Shown here: one piece after another, positions 6,596 to 7,852 of the stretch
How positions within the stretch are numbered: position 1 is the stretch's first letter
How the letters are laid out: every line of letters begins with the position of its first letter
Assembly (NCBI GenBank): GCA_003519375.1
Contig: DOWV01000231.1
Coordinates: forward strand, 1,551-9,402
DNA: 7,852 nucleotides
Reading direction: 5' to 3'
From: Bacteroidota bacterium
Lineage (GTDB): Bacteria; Bacteroidota; Ignavibacteria; UBA10030
The notes under the pieces: generated by a model
What the model was told of the DNA's origin: nothing
Database searches by the model: none
What the model saw: the letters and a program-made list of their open reading frames with translations, nothing else
Translations under genes and position numbers: made by a program

Positions 6596-6713
6596 CACGT
6601 TGCTGCGAGCTCTCGTGCGTGCCGGTCACCTATCAGCGCGGAGAAGTGACCGCCACCTCGCGATGATGAAGCTCTGATGAGGTGACGGGCACTTGCCTGG
6701 GGGACCGTCACGT
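6588..6713 (+). repeat. five-unit GTGACCGTCAC-type repeat element, copy B
   Basis: Five related 13-mers lie at 6588-6600 (GTGACCGTCACGT), 6619-6631 (GTGCCGGTCACCT), 6646-6658 (GTGACCGCCACCT), 6680-6692 (inverted; reverse complement GTGCCCGTCACCT) and 6701-6713 (GGGACCGTCACGT). Start-to-start spacings are 31, 27, 34 and 21 nt, against 31, 26, 34 and 20 in copy A. Units 2 and 4 are inverted with 12 of 13 positions pairing, so a long cruciform or hairpin is possible. The first and last units extend to a 17-bp exact direct repeat, GACCGTCACGTTGCTGC, at 6590-6606 and 6703-6719. Confidence 0.75.
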
Positions 6714-6719
6714 TGCTGC

Positions 6720-6890
6720 CGATATTCCTTATCAGTCGATGCTTAAGGTCCTTTTTGGCGGCGAAGGTTCGTGAAGCTCTCAATCTCACTTCGGGAAAAG
6801 GCACGGCAGCGTGATGCGTGCCTCAGCGAACTCATAGTAGAGGCGCTCTTTGAATTCCTCATTCAGAACACATGCGATTCAAGGTGATCC
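6720..6890. other. remaining non-coding leader before the GHMP kinase
   Basis: After repeat copy B, about 170 nt lead to the kinase gene, completing a 310-nt gene-free gap from 6581. The only structure I see is an inverted repeat, GGCACG at 6800-6805 with CGTGCC at 6817-6822 (6-bp stem, 11-nt loop). A minus-strand open frame at 6595-6804 has no family resemblance and overlaps the repeat element, so I reject it as a gene. No promoter could be placed with confidence. Confidence 0.4.
6882..6889 (+). promoter_or_regulatory. extended ribosome binding site of the GHMP kinase
   Basis: AGGTGATC at 6882-6889 matches eight consecutive bases of the usual complement to the 16S rRNA 3' end. Its AGG lies six bases before the ATG at 6891. 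The nearby upstream ATG at 6872 is in a different frame. Confidence 0.6.
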
Positions 6891-7787
6891 ATGAAAATTA
6901 CAGCAGAAGCTCCCGTCCGGATAGACTTTGCCGGTGCATGGACTGATGTTCCGATCTTCTACGAGACGTTCGGGGGAGCGACCCTCAACGCTGCGATCAA
7001 GAAGTACGTTCACGGCGAACTCCTGAGCGGGGATCACCGCGCCACAAAAGACGGGATGACCGTGCATTATGAAGCGGATCTCCCCTGGGGCGCGGGTCTG
7101 GGAAGTTCCGCCAGCATGAACGTTCTCTGGCTGGGATTGGTGAAGGGCCGCCCGCTGTCCAGCGTTCAGGAACGGCTGGTTATTGCCGAGGATGCATTCA
7201 AGATCGAAAAAGTTCTTGGGATCATCGGCGGAAAGCAGGATCAGTGCGCCTCTGCTGTCGGAGGGATCAATGTCTTTGAATTCACCAGGAACGGGATACA
7301 CTCTCAGTCGGTCGGGCTTTCAGCACCACGAGTGCAGGAGCTAGAGGCCTGTCTGCTGCTCTGCTATACGCGGGTCGCGCGGCTCTCGTCGAGAATTCAC
7401 GAAAACGTCTGGGGGAATTTCGCCAAAGGCAACCGGGATATCATTGACGCTCTGATCCGCATGCGCGACTCCGCCCACGACGGAAAGGAAGCACTGGAAA
7501 AAGGGGATTTCGAGAAATTCGGGAAAATCCTTTCGATGCAGTTTGAATGCACAAAAATCATGGACGGATCTACGAGCAATCAAATGCTCGAGGACCTGTT
7601 CGCGCTTGTCAAAGGGGATGTCCTCGGCGGGAAGCCGTGCGGTGCGGGCGGCGGAGGCTGCGTTGTGTTTTGTTGCGATGGAGAGCAAGGCAAACGGCGC
7701 GCGACCGAGAAGATCACGAAAGCTGGTTTCACCATCCTTGATCTTGCATTTGATTTTCATGGACTGAGGGTGAGCATCGAGAGCTAA
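6891..7787 (+). CDS. GHMP-family sugar kinase (heptose-7-phosphate kinase-like)
   Basis: The 298-residue soluble product has the three GHMP kinase motifs. Motif 1 is PVRIDFAGAWTD (8-19, sugar-binding side). Motif 2 is PWGAGLGSSAS (65-75), the glycine/serine ATP-phosphate loop. Motif 3 is the glycine-rich CGAGGGGCVVF (250-260). A GGKQDQCASAVGG segment (113-125) corresponds to the GGKQDQ region of HddA-like and fucokinase-like enzymes, in which Asp117 is a candidate catalytic residue. These enzymes transfer phosphate from ATP to a sugar or sugar phosphate in the cytoplasm. HddA makes D-glycero-alpha-D-manno-heptose 1,7-bisphosphate for GDP-heptose in capsule or S-layer glycans. The polysaccharide-type neighbours make that role plausible, but GmhA, GmhB and HddC partners are not visible, so the substrate is uncertain. 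It is somewhat shorter than the roughly 330-350 residues common in the group, while all motifs are intact. The next gene begins 32 nt after its stop, suggesting co-transcription. Confidence 0.85.
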   Translation: MKITAEAPVRIDFAGAWTDVPIFYETFGGATLNAAIKKYVHGELLSGDHRATKDGMTVHYEADLPWGAGLGSSASMNVLWLGLVKGRPLSSVQERLVIAEDAFKIEKVLGIIGGKQDQCASAVGGINVFEFTRNGIHSQSVGLSAPRVQELEACLLLCYTRVARLSSRIHENVWGNFAKGNRDIIDALIRMRDSAHDGKEALEKGDFEKFGKILSMQFECTKIMDGSTSNQMLEDLFALVKGDVLGGKPCGAGGGGCVVFCCDGEQGKRRATEKITKAGFTILDLAFDFHGLRVSIES

Positions 7788-7819
7788 GAACATCAATAAT
7801 CACCGATCGACAATCATCA

Positions 7820-7852
7820 ATGGGAAATATCCGGCATAGCGCCTTCGTCGCG
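7820..7852 (+). CDS. 5' end of a gene, possibly a hexapeptide-repeat acyltransferase (partial)
   Basis: An ATG at 7820 opens a frame that runs to the end of the window and encodes MGNIRHSAFVA. The pattern I-x-x-S-A-F-V-A is the usual opening of left-handed beta-helix (hexapeptide repeat) acetyltransferases, which begin with words such as 'IHPTAFVAPGA'. Such enzymes acetylate sugars or amino sugars in surface-polysaccharide pathways, which suits the kinase 32 nt upstream on the same strand. Only 11 residues are visible and there is no Shine-Dalgarno, so both the gene and its function are tentative. Confidence 0.4.
   Translation, partial: MGNIRHSAFVA

Noticed and set aside
6581..6713. Rho-independent terminator of the DUF6588-like gene
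   Set aside because: Hairpins are present, but none is followed by a run of T, and the structure is shared with a copy that does not follow a gene.
4943..6713. Composite transposon or IS element around the DUF6588-like gene
   Set aside because: The flanking copies are direct and non-coding, with no transposase or integrase in the window and no target duplication I could identify. Only the repeat pair itself is supported.
1..7852. tRNA, rRNA or known riboswitch
   Set aside because: I looked for cloverleaf-like arms, CCA-flanked stems and familiar rRNA words in the gaps and saw none, though a covariance-model scan was not possible.

Overview
The window looks like a piece of chromosome from a Gram-negative bacterium of the Bacteroidetes/Ignavibacteria (FCB) side of the tree. 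This is inferred from gene content: three outer-membrane-type proteins with signal peptides, a TonB-dependent receptor that begins with a carboxypeptidase-regulatory-like domain, a Wzi-like capsule-assembly barrel, and a protein resembling the DUF6588 family. Three of the four complete genes have readable Shine-Dalgarno sequences. Classical Bacteroidetes rarely use these, so a deeper FCB lineage such as Ignavibacteria is favoured, but taxonomy cannot be proven from this window.

Layout. 1-198 is the 3' end of a + strand gene, possibly a nucleotide-sugar dehydratase/epimerase. 199-462 is intergenic, with a GC-rich palindromic block and a CTCTGCG motif cluster. 463-2040 (+) encodes a Wzi-like outer-membrane capsule-assembly protein. 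2041-2267 is a short convergent intergenic region holding a degenerate 40-nt tandem repeat. 2268-4616 (-) encodes a TonB-dependent receptor with no SusD-type partner in the window. 4617-5443 is an 827-nt divergent gene-free region with several inverted repeats and copy A of a structured repeat. 5444-6580 (+) encodes a DUF6588-like secreted or outer-membrane protein. 6581-6890 holds copy B of the same repeat. 6891-7787 (+) encodes a GHMP-family sugar kinase. A new + strand ORF starts at 7820 and runs off the end; its first residues look like a hexapeptide-repeat acyltransferase.

How the genes fit together. The outer genes (possible nucleotide-sugar enzyme, Wzi-like protein, GHMP sugar kinase, possible acyltransferase) fit a surface-polysaccharide/capsule locus that makes activated sugars, possibly a heptose, and assembles polymer at the outer membrane. 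The TonB receptor and the DUF6588-like gene sit inside this theme without an obvious pathway link and may be insertions.

The most unusual structure is a pair of directly oriented elements of about 125 nt on either side of the DUF6588-like gene. Each contains five related 13-mers near GTGACCGTCACCT, with the fourth inverted. The spacing between the five units is almost identical in the two copies.
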